Shown here piece after piece: positions 1 through 8,643 of a DNA stretch of 40,697 nucleotides. The position numbers and the translations under genes are program-made. Positions within the stretch are counted from its first letter, which is position 1, and the number at the start of each line of letters is the position of its first letter. The DNA is from an uncultured Bacteroidales bacterium. Its GTDB lineage: Bacteria; Bacteroidota; Bacteroidia; Bacteroidales; UBA932. Below the pieces are notes generated by a model that saw only the letters and a list, made by a program, of their open reading frames with translations, did not search any database and had not been told where the DNA came from. Where the stretch lies: contig CALVDR010000026.1 in assembly GCA_944326365.1 (NCBI GenBank), positions 1 through 40,697 on the forward strand. The letters are read 5' to 3'.

Positions 1-77
1 ACGGATTCGTTCCACGAATCCTCTAAAAGAGGTAGTTCTCTGAAATTCACTTCGTTCTTTTCATCGAACTCACGTTA
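1..77 (+). repeat. Partial copy A of a modular multi-hairpin intergenic repeat
   Basis: This is the right-hand end of a repeat whose other copies lie at 34255-34464 (inverted) and 40414-40697 (same orientation). It holds an 8-bp-stem hairpin at 3-21 (GGATTCGT/ACGAATCC) and a 5-bp-stem hairpin at 20-32 (CCTCT/AGAGG). It closes with the terminal motif TCGAACTCACGTTA at 64-77. The left part lies outside the window. No coding potential is seen. Confidence 0.85.
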
Positions 78-81
78 TTCT

Positions 82-102
82 ATTGTTCCGGTCCGGAACA
101 AT
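82..102. terminator. Perfect inverted repeat after the beta-helix gene, possible terminator hairpin
   Basis: ATTGTTCCGG and its exact reverse complement are separated by one base, giving a strong stem 12 bases beyond the stop codon of the minus-strand gene ending at 115. There is no T-tract on the expected side, so it is either a poor intrinsic terminator or an RNA-stabilising 3' hairpin. Confidence 0.45.
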
Positions 103-114
103 AAAAATACAAAA

Positions 115-1545
115 TTATTTGGTACCGAAGGCTCCGAAATACGGCTGTACGGCAGGCGAAGTATAAGTCTTGCCGTTTACAGACAGGCCGGACTCAGCAT
201 AGAAAGGCTTCCTGGATGCATCAGCAGGAGTATATGCGCCTTCAAGTACAGGAGAACCTGCTTGGACGTGGAAATCCCAGCTGTCGTTCCACTGATAAAG
301 GGACGGATCGGCATCAAGGCTGTAATTCACGAATTTCGGATCAAGGGATTTTGCATCAGTTTCAGTCTTCGCTATCTTGCTGTTCGCATCCACTTTTTCA
401 TTGTCATATTCAGCATGGTCGAAAGCATAGCCTTCGTATGCATACCATACGCCTGAATACTCCAGAATCTCGCCGTCATCCTCGTATTCTCCTCCGAAAT
501 AATGATCCTCGCTTACCTTTACCGTACCGGAAGCATAGAAGTTATAGTCTATCATGGAATGCTCCCTGTCATAGCAGTCCTCTTCGGTAGGAGTACCGTA
601 TGCCGGAGTGATAGCGCGGAACTTGCAGTTCACGAGAAGGTTGTTGAATACGCTGACATTGGCCATTTCCTCCACATAGATACAGCCGCCTTTTTCTCCG
701 TCACGTCTCCAGCCGGAGTTGATGATGGTGTTGTTGTAGGCCTGGATGAGAGCCTGATGCCTTACTTCATCCTGATCCGAGCTTGAAAGCTTGAGACCGT
801 TCGTATTAGGGCTGAACATGATGTTTCCTGCCACATCAACCTTGCAGCCTGACTTCACGTTCACAGCCTCGGCACCGTCATATCCGGTAGCGCTGAAGAT
901 GTTGTTCGCGATGATGGCATTTCCTCCCATCATGTAGATACCGTCTGACCAGCCGTTGCGGATAATGCTGTTCGTGATCACATATTTTCCGTTCACATTG
1001 TTCGTAGTGATCTGAGGATAGGCATCGTCACCTGCAGTATAATATCCGTTCTCGGCTGCTGGCGAACCTTCCACCACTTCACCTCCGGTGTATTCGATGA
1101 CAGTATGGTCGATAATCATCTCTTCGCAGGTGGCACCGGCCACAATACCGCCCCACAGAGCGGCGAATGTATTGGCATATGTCCGGTCAGCCTCTGCCAC
1201 TGTCAGGAGGACAGGCTGGTCCTCTGTACCGAGGCAGTAGAGGTTCCCGTCCACAGTGAATTCGATAGGAACATGATTGATACCGACCCCTTCGCTGCTG
1301 AAAATCACGGTAACTCCCGGCTCGATAGTAAGGCTTTCGCCTTTAGGAACCAGCAGGTGCTTGTCTACATTCACGGTAGTACCGGACTCCCAGACGCCTG
1401 AAACAGTCTGCACAGTCTCGTCAGTCTGCTGGCCGTCGCCGCCGTTGTCGCTACCGTTGCCGGCATTGCTTCCGTTCTCTTTTTCACAGGCTGCAAACAT
1501 GAATGCGAATGCAGCCGAAAGCATGATAAAGTTTCTTGTTTTCAT
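115..1545 (-). CDS. Right-handed beta-helix surface lipoprotein
   Basis: A 476-residue protein beginning MKTRNFIML. An upstream in-frame extension to 1671 is rejected because it would precede the signal peptide and overlap the receptor gene. The signal peptide ends in a lipobox (FAAC, Cys20), followed by a Gly/Asn/Asp-rich linker at about residues 22-43, typical of surface-exposed Bacteroidota lipoproteins. The body has repeated short beta-strand turns with N/G-rich corners (for example ITNSIIRNG, IIANNIFSATG, VSVFNNLLVN), which is the parallel beta-helix pattern. The gene follows a TonB-dependent receptor by 71 bp on the same strand, so it probably acts as its outer-membrane partner, binding or processing a ligand. 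No catalytic signature of a known lyase or hydrolase is evident, and the ligand cannot be named from the sequence. Confidence 0.75.
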   Translation of the reverse strand: MKTRNFIMLSAAFAFMFAACEKENGSNAGNGSDNGGDGQQTDETVQTVSGVWESGTTVNVDKHLLVPKGESLTIEPGVTVIFSSEGVGINHVPIEFTVDGNLYCLGTEDQPVLLTVAEADRTYANTFAALWGGIVAGATCEEMIIDHTVIEYTGGEVVEGSPAAENGYYTAGDDAYPQITTNNVNGKYVITNSIIRNGWSDGIYMMGGNAIIANNIFSATGYDGAEAVNVKSGCKVDVAGNIMFSPNTNGLKLSSSDQDEVRHQALIQAYNNTIINSGWRRDGEKGGCIYVEEMANVSVFNNLLVNCKFRAITPAYGTPTEEDCYDREHSMIDYNFYASGTVKVSEDHYFGGEYEDDGEILEYSGVWYAYEGYAFDHAEYDNEKVDANSKIAKTETDAKSLDPKFVNYSLDADPSLYQWNDSWDFHVQAGSPVLEGAYTPADASRKPFYAESGLSVNGKTYTSPAVQPYFGAFGTK

Positions 1546-1616
1546 AATTGATTGTTTGGTATTATTTTCCGTATGTATAAAATTCAGGTATATAAGGCCG
1601 TTTCCGCATACCGGAT

Positions 1617-4325
1617 TTATTTTTCCGTGAATCTGTATCTGACACCGACGGTTATCGCCTGTCCGTGCCATTCCCTGCGCTCTATCACACCGCCTCTGTA
1701 TCTTTCATAGTCCGTCAGAGAGTCTGTCATGAAGTTGTCGTTGACGAATTTGAGGACCGGAGTATCCAGAAGGTTTGACGCTTTCGCAAATATTGCGAAG
1801 CCCGCCTTGAAACTTTTCTCTATGGATGCGTCCAGCTGCATGTAGCCGGCCTCCCAGATATCGTTGTCCAGCCAGTTAGAAATCTCGCTCAGACGACGGC
1901 CTGTATATGAACCAGAGACCTGGGCTTCCACACCGGCCCTGGTGAACTTGAACAGCAGGGACAGGTTGGCCACATGGGCAGCCTGGCCGTAGAGAGGACG
2001 TGTCTGTGAGACATTCCGGACTTCCGTGCCTTCCCGCATCCTTTTGTTGGTGGTGATGCTGGAATTCGTATAGGTATAGTTGGCCTTGATGCCGAACCAG
2101 TTGAAATACTTCATCACGTCCACTTCCACTCCGGCGTTAACCGCGTTTCCGAAATTCATCGGAGTAATGAAAGTGCCCATACCCTCAGTAATCAGACCGT
2201 ATTCTATCGGATTCTGCAGTTTCTTCCAGAAAAGCCCCACCATGAACTGCTCGGATGACCTCGGGAAAAATTCATAACGGAGGTCGAGATTGTCGGCCAC
2301 AGTATGCTTCAGGTCAGGGTTTCCCTTTTCGTCATAGTCCTCGTTCAATATGGTATATGGAACTATCTCGAAAAAGCCCGGGCGGTTTATGGAACGGCCA
2401 TAGGAAAATCTCAGGTTCGCGTTCCTGTGGACATTGTACTTGAGATGGACGCTCGGAAGAATGTCCGTATAGATCTGGTTGCCTTCCGATTCCTCCTTCC
2501 TGGGATAGTCGAGAGTATATCCCTGATCAGTATGCTCCGCCCTCACGCCTGCGATGAATTCGAACTTCCGCCAATTGTATTTCGCCATAAGATAGCCTGC
2601 GGCAATATTTTCCCATGCGCCGTAATTGAGCGGGTCACCGACATTTCCGTATTTTTTCGGAGTAAGGAGAAGCTCGTCGAAATTCGTCCAGTCCTCACCG
2701 TAATACTGAGGGTCACGTTTTCCGGTAGAAGGATCGCTGGTTGCGGAATCGAAAGTGTATTCATTGAAGAAACTGTCACGGGCCTTGTTCCTGTACATTC
2801 CGCCAGCTTTCAACTGCAGGCTTGACTCGCCGGTGAAATCGAATCTGTATGACAGATTCAAATAACCTGCGAAGTCCCTGTCCGAATTGTGTTCCCATCT
2901 TTTCTCGGCAGAATCGGTATTGTACAGATGCGGTCTCTGCATATTGACATATATTCTGGCATTGTCCGGAGAGGTACTGTATGCTTTCGAAAAGACTCCC
3001 GTCCAGTCGATTTTCAGTCTGTTGCCTTCGAGGAAAGAATGATCACCCTTGATGGTGGTGTTGATGATGTATTGTCTTTCCCACTGCATCTTGACTATCC
3101 AGTCCTTGTCGTTCTGTCCGTCACGGACTTCGCTTTTGCGCAGGTCCATATATCCTCCGTAGAGCATCAGTTTGTGCCTTTCATTGAACCTGTAGTCAAG
3201 CTTGGCATGCGTTCCGAGCCTGTTCTGTTCCTCGGAATATGTCCTTGTTTCCGTACCGTCTCCCGTAGAGCCCTGTACGTAATATATGTCCGAATCCTTG
3301 CCTCTGAAGAGATTCTGGTAAGATACACCCACTATAAGGCCGAGTCTGTTTCCGAAATACCTGTCACCGAACGAGAAACCTCCGACGATATCAGGTCTCG
3401 GACGGGCCTTGGCCACTCTCAGGTTTTCGTAAGTGAAGTCATCTGCAGTCACTGAATAATCCTTGCTGACATCAGCCCCCATTCTCTCGAAAGGGGACAT
3501 ACGTTGACCGGCCCTGTGGTTGAATGACTGGAAATCACGGTCGAAATACAGGGCACTGTAACCTGTAGCCAGATTAGCGTTGACCTCGAACTTTTCGGGA
3601 GCATCCTTCATCACCAGATTCACGGCTCCCCCGATGCCGTCACCCTCCATGTCGGCTGTCAGAGATTTCGTGACTTCCAGCCTGTCAAGCATCTCTGAAG
3701 GGAAAATATCAAGAGGTACGAAACGGTTCTTGTTGTCCGGACTCGGTATCTTCACGCCGTTCACCAGGGTGTAGTTGTACCTTTTGTCCATGCCTCGGAG
3801 TATGGCATACTGGCCTTCACCGCTGCTGTTCCTTTCTATGGTGACTCCTGACATCCTTTTGATGGCATTCGCCACTGTCAGATCCGGCGAGAGTTCCATT
3901 GCCTTTGCGCTCATGACATTGACTACATTCATGGAAGCTCTTTCTATGCCTCTGGCAGCAGCCTCTGTCTTTCCTCCGTTCTCGGCGGTCACCACCACTG
4001 CATCCAGCGATATGCTGTCAGGCTCCAGACTCACGAGAATATTGCCTCCGGCATCCGAATATGAAAAGACGATTTCAGTATCCTTGTAGCCTATGGAAGT
4101 GCACAAAAGGGTACATTTTTCAAGTTCGGTGTTCAGTGTGAAACTTCCGTCAAGACCGGTGACGGTCCCCTCCCCTGTCATTTCTTTCAGGAGGACTGCC
4201 GCACCTATGATTTCTTCGCCTGTAGAGGCATCGATGATTTTTCCTTTGATTATTGTCTCGGCAGAGACCGGGACAGCGGACAGAAAAAAAGCCGCAAAAA
4301 GGAAAAAGTTCATTGTTTTTCTCAT
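1617..4325 (-). CDS. TonB-dependent outer-membrane receptor (non-SusC type)
   Basis: A 902-residue protein with a cleavable signal peptide (residues 1-22, ending VSAE). An N-terminal carboxypeptidase-regulatory-like beta-sandwich (about 23-105) is followed by a TonB plug (about 120-245) with the ILRGMDKRYNYTLVNG segment and a GDGIGGAVNL motif, then a long 22-strand-type barrel. It is shorter than the SusC at 27226-30468 and its plug differs, resembling the TonB-Xanthomonas-Caulobacter-like receptor group rather than glycan SusC proteins. The start is ambiguous between Met1 and Met5. The next gene is a beta-helix lipoprotein, presumably in the same transcript. Upstream lie a TAnnTTTG box and a striking 11-bp tandem array. 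Substrate unknown; the polyphosphate genes nearby make a phosphate-related ligand a hypothesis only. Confidence 0.85.
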   Translation of the reverse strand: MRKTMNFFLFAAFFLSAVPVSAETIIKGKIIDASTGEEIIGAAVLLKEMTGEGTVTGLDGSFTLNTELEKCTLLCTSIGYKDTEIVFSYSDAGGNILVSLEPDSISLDAVVVTAENGGKTEAAARGIERASMNVVNVMSAKAMELSPDLTVANAIKRMSGVTIERNSSGEGQYAILRGMDKRYNYTLVNGVKIPSPDNKNRFVPLDIFPSEMLDRLEVTKSLTADMEGDGIGGAVNLVMKDAPEKFEVNANLATGYSALYFDRDFQSFNHRAGQRMSPFERMGADVSKDYSVTADDFTYENLRVAKARPRPDIVGGFSFGDRYFGNRLGLIVGVSYQNLFRGKDSDIYYVQGSTGDGTETRTYSEEQNRLGTHAKLDYRFNERHKLMLYGGYMDLRKSEVRDGQNDKDWIVKMQWERQYIINTTIKGDHSFLEGNRLKIDWTGVFSKAYSTSPDNARIYVNMQRPHLYNTDSAEKRWEHNSDRDFAGYLNLSYRFDFTGESSLQLKAGGMYRNKARDSFFNEYTFDSATSDPSTGKRDPQYYGEDWTNFDELLLTPKKYGNVGDPLNYGAWENIAAGYLMAKYNWRKFEFIAGVRAEHTDQGYTLDYPRKEESEGNQIYTDILPSVHLKYNVHRNANLRFSYGRSINRPGFFEIVPYTILNEDYDEKGNPDLKHTVADNLDLRYEFFPRSSEQFMVGLFWKKLQNPIEYGLITEGMGTFITPMNFGNAVNAGVEVDVMKYFNWFGIKANYTYTNSSITTNKRMREGTEVRNVSQTRPLYGQAAHVANLSLLFKFTRAGVEAQVSGSYTGRRLSEISNWLDNDIWEAGYMQLDASIEKSFKAGFAIFAKASNLLDTPVLKFVNDNFMTDSLTDYERYRGGVIERREWHGQAITVGVRYRFTEK

Positions 4326-4341
4326 TCCTTAAAATTTGCGG

Positions 4342-4349
4342 CAAAAGTA
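4342..4349 (-). promoter_or_regulatory. Candidate -7 promoter box for the TonB receptor
   Basis: On the minus strand this reads TACTTTTG, matching the Bacteroidota -7 consensus TAnnTTTG. Transcription would start near 4338, giving a leader of about 13 nt. No -33 TTG is found at the usual distance, which is consistent with dependence on an activator. Confidence 0.45.
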
Positions 4350-4381
4350 CGGCAGCCTTATTTAGTTTTTATTACGGCACT

Positions 4382-4425
4382 GTTTCGTTTCGGTTTAACG
4401 ATTGTTTCATTTTTGTTAACGCTTC
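4382..4425 (-). promoter_or_regulatory. Array of four 11-bp direct-repeat units upstream of the TonB receptor
   Basis: On the minus strand, units 4415-4425, 4404-4414, 4393-4403 and 4382-4392 each end in AAC (AAAC in three of four), and two contain CGTTAA. They are contiguous with an exact 11-bp period. This is the geometry used by PhoB/OmpR-type winged-helix regulators. The array ends 32 bases upstream of the -7 box, a suitable place for an activator. Confidence 0.45.
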
Positions 4426-4450
4426 AGGATGAACCTTGTCCGCAGGCAAA

Positions 4451-4468
4451 CACCTTTCCACAAAGGTG
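4451..4468 (-). terminator. Hairpin downstream of glmS
   Basis: CACCTTT and AAAGGTG form a perfect 7-bp stem with a 4-nt loop, 33 bases after the glmS stop codon. Only three T residues follow on the minus strand, so termination is plausible but weakly supported. Confidence 0.3.
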
Positions 4469-4501
4469 CGGGCCGTAATCTTGTACTGTTCCGGACCCGC
4501 C

Positions 4502-6346
4502 TTATTCGACGGTGACGCTTTTGGCCAGATTCCTCGGCCTGTCGACATCCTTGCCCTTGCAGACTGCAATATGATAGGCGAGAAGCTGCAGCGGGACTGA
4601 AACCAGAAGAGGGTCAAGACATTCTACGGTCTCAGGGATTTCTATCACCGTGTCAGCTATGGCACTGACAGTACTGTCACCTTCCGAGACAATCGCTATC
4701 ACACGGCCTTTCCTGGCCTTGATTTCCTGCACGTTGCTCAGGATTTTCTCATACAGGGCATTGTGCGTAGCGATAATCACCACGGGCATCTCTTCATCTA
4801 TCAGCGCGATAGGTCCGTGTTTCATCTCGGCTGCAGGATAGCCTTCTGCATGTATGTACGATATTTCTTTCAGTTTCAATGCACCTTCCAGAGCCACCGG
4901 ATAAGAATAGCCTCTGCCGAGATAAATGAAATTCTTCGCATAAGTGAACATCTTCGCCAGCGAAGCTATCCTGTCATTGGTCCGGAGGACCACCCTCATC
5001 TTTTCGGGGATGGTCGCCAGCTCCTCTATCATTTCCGCATAGGTCCTGTCATCGATCGTATTTTTTTCCTTCGCGATGTCGAGGGCCAGCATCGCCAGCA
5101 CTGTCACCTGGCCGGTAAAAGCCTTCGTGGAGGCGACGCCGATTTCCGGCCCTACATGAATATAGGAACCGGTATCGGTCGCCCTCGGTATGCTTGACCC
5201 TACGGCGTTGCATATGCCGTATATGAACGCGCCTTTCGACCTGGCCAGTTCTATGGCCGCCAGAGTATCTGCGGTCTCTCCGCTCTGGGAAATGGCGATG
5301 ACTACATCGGAACTTCCGACTACCGGGTTCGAATATCTGAATTCCGAAGCATATGCCACTTCGGCAGGAATCCTGCAGAAACTCTCGATCATCTGCTTCC
5401 CTATGAGACCGGCATGCCACGATGTCCCGCAGGCTACGATGATGAACCTCTCCGCTGCCAGCAATCTGTCCTTGTGCTCACGCACGGCGGACAATGTCAC
5501 CGTCTTTCCGGCAACATCGACACGGCCTCTCATGCAATCAGTCAAACACGAGGGCTGCTCGAAAATTTCCTTCAGCATGAAGTGATCGAAACCGTCTTTC
5601 CCGGCCTTGCCAAGGTTTTCCGGCACCGTAATGATTTCGTGGCGGCATTCCACATTCGCCAGATTCACGACATGGAGACTGTCTCCGCAGTGCATTTCGG
5701 CGATTTCCTCGTCATCCAGATACACGACTTTGTCAGTATATCCTGCTATCGGGCTGATATCGGAGGCGACGAAGAACTCCCCGTCACCTATACCTACTGC
5801 CAGAGGACTGCTTTTTCTGGCAGCATACAGTCTGTCAGGGTGTTCCCTGTCAAGCAATGCTATGGCATAGGCTCCTACGACTTCGGACAGCACTTTCTGC
5901 AGCACAGTCACCGTATCCGAATCCTGGAGGGATGCCACGTAGTCTGCAAGCTGTACCAGAACCTCCGTATCGGTGGAACTTCTGAAAACATAGCCTTTCT
6001 GTTCCAGATTTTTCCTGATGACTGCATAATTTTCTATGATGCCGTTGTGCACTATCGCAAAGCGTCCTGAAGAAGATACATGAGGATGGGCGTTGACTGC
6101 AGAGGGTTCGCCGTGGGTAGCCCATCTGGTATGGGCAATACCGATGTGTCCCGAGGTATCTTTCCCGGCCATACTGTTCTCAAGATCGGAGACTCTGCCC
6201 TTTTCCTTATAAATATTGAGTCCGCCGTTGTCGGCGATCAGAGCGATGCCGGCACTGTCATAGCCTCTGTACTCAAGCCGTCTGAGACCTTCCGTCAGTA
6301 TCGGGCATGCTTCCCTGTATCCTATATATCCTGTTATACCACACAT
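4502..6346 (-). CDS. glmS: Glutamine--fructose-6-phosphate aminotransferase (isomerizing)
   Basis: A 614-residue cytoplasmic enzyme making glucosamine-6-phosphate from fructose-6-phosphate and glutamine, the first step towards UDP-GlcNAc for peptidoglycan and LPS. The start is set at MCGITGYIGY because the N-terminal nucleophile must be Cys2; a longer frame reading to 6451 would bury it. The glutaminase domain (2 to about 220) shows RRLEYRGYDSAG and the VHNGIIENY segment. Two SIS sugar-isomerase domains follow (about 285-425 and 465-600), with CGTSWHAG and ISQSGETADT in the first. The C-terminus DRPRNLAKSVTVE is the family signature. Length is normal. It is divergent from ppk1 across a 179-bp region rich in TTAAC motifs. 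No glmS ribozyme is seen, as expected outside Firmicutes. Confidence 0.97.
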   Translation of the reverse strand: MCGITGYIGYREACPILTEGLRRLEYRGYDSAGIALIADNGGLNIYKEKGRVSDLENSMAGKDTSGHIGIAHTRWATHGEPSAVNAHPHVSSSGRFAIVHNGIIENYAVIRKNLEQKGYVFRSSTDTEVLVQLADYVASLQDSDTVTVLQKVLSEVVGAYAIALLDREHPDRLYAARKSSPLAVGIGDGEFFVASDISPIAGYTDKVVYLDDEEIAEMHCGDSLHVVNLANVECRHEIITVPENLGKAGKDGFDHFMLKEIFEQPSCLTDCMRGRVDVAGKTVTLSAVREHKDRLLAAERFIIVACGTSWHAGLIGKQMIESFCRIPAEVAYASEFRYSNPVVGSSDVVIAISQSGETADTLAAIELARSKGAFIYGICNAVGSSIPRATDTGSYIHVGPEIGVASTKAFTGQVTVLAMLALDIAKEKNTIDDRTYAEMIEELATIPEKMRVVLRTNDRIASLAKMFTYAKNFIYLGRGYSYPVALEGALKLKEISYIHAEGYPAAEMKHGPIALIDEEMPVVIIATHNALYEKILSNVQEIKARKGRVIAIVSEGDSTVSAIADTVIEIPETVECLDPLLVSVPLQLLAYHIAVCKGKDVDRPRNLAKSVTVE

Positions 6347-6440
6347 AGTTTTCTGAATTTGGAATGTAAAAATAATACAAACACGAATCACATATGCCGA
6401 TGCCGGGTATTTTTTGATATCGGAATGAACAATTTTTTCT

Positions 6441-6487
6441 TTTTTTAACAAGAATTTCCGTTTTTTAACAATTTGTTAACGGAAATT
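6441..6487. promoter_or_regulatory. Repeat-rich candidate operator between glmS and ppk1
   Basis: TTTTTTAACAA occurs twice exactly, at 6441-6451 and 6461-6471. TTAACAA-T-TTGTTAA forms a near-perfect palindrome at 6465-6479. A 10-bp inverted repeat AATTTCCGTT/AACGGAAATT spans 6453-6487. TTAAC cores at 6465 and 6476 are 11 bp apart. The 10-mer TTTGTTAACG (6472-6481) also occurs at 4412-4421 upstream of the TonB receptor. Confidence 0.45.
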
Positions 6488-6525
6488 TTCTTATTTTACA
6501 GAAATTATAATCAGCGCACTTGCAT

Positions 6526-8586
6526 ATGGCTACCAAAACCAAGAAAATTCCGTACGTGGAAAGAGACATCAGCTGGCTGTACTTCAACAGAAGAGTACTG
6601 CAGGAAGCATGCAGGCAGGATGTTCCGCTGCTGGAAAGACTGTCGTTTCTGGGTATATATTCGAACAATCTGGACGAATTCTTCCGCGTCAGGGTCGCAT
6701 CCCAGACCAGGATAGCGGAATGGGACGGAAAGCAGGGGGCGACGGAAGCCGCCAAAGCCAAATCCATCGTCAGGCAGATATCGAAACTGAACGCCAGGTA
6801 TCAGAAAGAATATGAAGAAGGCGTGCATCAGGTGTACGAAGACCTGCGCAAAGAGAACATCTGCCTCATCTCGGACAAGGATGTGACCGAAGACCAGCTG
6901 GAATTCATCCATTCGTACTACTCCGACCATATAGACGGGCTGATAGTGCCTGTCAGATTCGCCTCGGTAAAACATCTGGACTACGAATCCGACCAGAACA
7001 TATATCATGCTGTCAGAGCCGTCAAGACCACAGCTGCGGGCAACCCTGCGTATGAATATGCGTTCTTCGAACTGCCGGTACAGAATTGCGGACGTTTCGT
7101 CAGACTTCCTGACAAGGACGGGAAAAGCTACATCATGTATCTGGACGACGTTGTCAGATGCTCGCTGCCGAAGATATTCGCCGGCTCCGGCTATTCATCA
7201 TTCGAATCCTATTCATTCAAGTTCACCAGAGATGCCGAAATGGAGATAGATGACGACCAGAGAAGCGGCATCCTGCAGAAAATATCCAAAGGACTCAAGA
7301 CCAGAAAAAAAGGCGAGGCACTGAGAGTCGTCTACGATGCCAACATGCCTCAGGACCTTCTGAAACGGGTGATCGGGAAACTGGATCTTGGTCTGAGTGA
7401 CACCGTGATGCAGGGAGGACGATACCAGAACCACAAGGATTTGATGAAATTCCCCGACTGCGGCAGGAAGGATCTGAAATACAGACCGATGCCGCAGATC
7501 ATCCAGACAGCGTTCCAGGAATCCGGGACCATAATGCAGAAAATCAAGGAACAGGATCGATTCCTTCATGTGCCTTATCACAGTTTCTCGACATTTATAG
7601 GACTGCTCCATGAAGCCGCCCTCAACAGCAATGTCAAAAGCATCAAGATCACTCTTTACAGACTGGCAAAGGACTCGAAAGTCATCAAGGCCCTCATCGG
7701 TGCAGCCAGAAACGGAAAGAAAGTGACAGCTGTCATCGAACTGCTCGCACGCTTCGATGAGGAATCCAACATGGTATGGGCACAGAAGCTCCAGGATGCC
7801 GGAGTGAAGGTCATCTTCGGTGTGGAAGGACTCAAAATCCACTCTAAGGTAGTCCATATCGGAATGAAAAAAGGTCCGGACATAGCCTGTGTCAGCACAG
7901 GAAATTTCCATGAAGGGAATGCGAGGACATACACGGACTGCATCATGATGACTGCATCCCAGCGCATCACTTCAGACGTTGACCTGCTGTTCTCCTTCAT
8001 AGAAAAGCCTTATATTCCAGTCCGTTTCAGAGAACTTCTTGTCTCTCCTAACGGAATGAAAAAGAAATTTCTCAGCCTGATCGATGCCGAAATCAAAAAC
8101 AGGAAAGCCGGAAAGCCCGCATATATAAAAATAAAGATAAACCACATCACTGACGAGACCATGGTGGCAAAGCTCTATGAAGCAGCCAAAGCCGGGGTGG
8201 AGATCGACCTTCTGGTCAGAGGAAACTGTTCCCTGGTCACGAAAAATCTGCCGGAGAACTGCCGCATGAGGGTATCCGCCATCATTGACAGGTATCTGGA
8301 ACATTCGAGGATATTCGTATTTGCCGGAGGCGGGGTGGAGAAAGTGTATATCGGATCTGCGGACTGGATGCCAAGGAATCTGGACAACAGGATAGAGGTG
8401 ATCGCCCCGGTTTATGATCCGACGCTGAAACTTGAAATGAAAAGGATAGTGGAGTACGGACTCAGGGATGTACGTCAGGGGCGTCTGGTCGACGGATCCG
8501 GTGAGAATCTCCCGTGGACATGCGATGAGCCGCTGGAGACGGGGTCGCAACAGGCGTTGTATGATTATTATAATGAGAACAGGTAA
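6526..8586 (+). CDS. ppk1: Polyphosphate kinase 1
   Basis: A 686-residue enzyme that reversibly transfers the ATP gamma-phosphate onto polyphosphate chains. ATG at 6526 is preferred over a TTG two codons earlier. The N-terminal and head domains begin YVERDISWL and continue with the NNLDEFFRVRV segment. The catalytic core carries the autophosphorylated His in GLKIHSKVVH (His439) and the second conserved His in YLEHSRIF (His593), followed by YIGSADWMPRNLDNRIEV. These correspond to His435 and His592 of the E. coli enzyme. Length matches the family. The Ppx/GppA gene follows after 57 bp, giving a synthesis-degradation pair as in many bacteria. The promoter region is shared with divergent glmS and contains TTAAC repeats that could mediate phosphate control. 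Confidence 0.97.
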   Translation: MATKTKKIPYVERDISWLYFNRRVLQEACRQDVPLLERLSFLGIYSNNLDEFFRVRVASQTRIAEWDGKQGATEAAKAKSIVRQISKLNARYQKEYEEGVHQVYEDLRKENICLISDKDVTEDQLEFIHSYYSDHIDGLIVPVRFASVKHLDYESDQNIYHAVRAVKTTAAGNPAYEYAFFELPVQNCGRFVRLPDKDGKSYIMYLDDVVRCSLPKIFAGSGYSSFESYSFKFTRDAEMEIDDDQRSGILQKISKGLKTRKKGEALRVVYDANMPQDLLKRVIGKLDLGLSDTVMQGGRYQNHKDLMKFPDCGRKDLKYRPMPQIIQTAFQESGTIMQKIKEQDRFLHVPYHSFSTFIGLLHEAALNSNVKSIKITLYRLAKDSKVIKALIGAARNGKKVTAVIELLARFDEESNMVWAQKLQDAGVKVIFGVEGLKIHSKVVHIGMKKGPDIACVSTGNFHEGNARTYTDCIMMTASQRITSDVDLLFSFIEKPYIPVRFRELLVSPNGMKKKFLSLIDAEIKNRKAGKPAYIKIKINHITDETMVAKLYEAAKAGVEIDLLVRGNCSLVTKNLPENCRMRVSAIIDRYLEHSRIFVFAGGGVEKVYIGSADWMPRNLDNRIEVIAPVYDPTLKLEMKRIVEYGLRDVRQGRLVDGSGENLPWTCDEPLETGSQQALYDYYNENR

Positions 8587-8643
8587 CCTGACAATGCCTG
8601 CATTAAACAATCATGACTTCAAAGCAAAAATAAAAAGAAAGAT

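Noticed and set aside
1546..1671. N-terminal extension of the beta-helix lipoprotein
   Set aside because: The extra 42 residues would precede a good lipoprotein signal peptide and overlap the end of the receptor gene.
115..4325. Second polysaccharide utilisation locus
   Set aside because: There is no SusD, no glycoside hydrolase and the receptor is not SusC-like, so glycan uptake is not supported.
6347..6525. glmS ribozyme or riboswitch upstream of glmS
   Set aside because: The glmS ribozyme is known from Gram-positive bacteria, and the AT-rich region here lacks its core; the repeats look like protein-binding sites.
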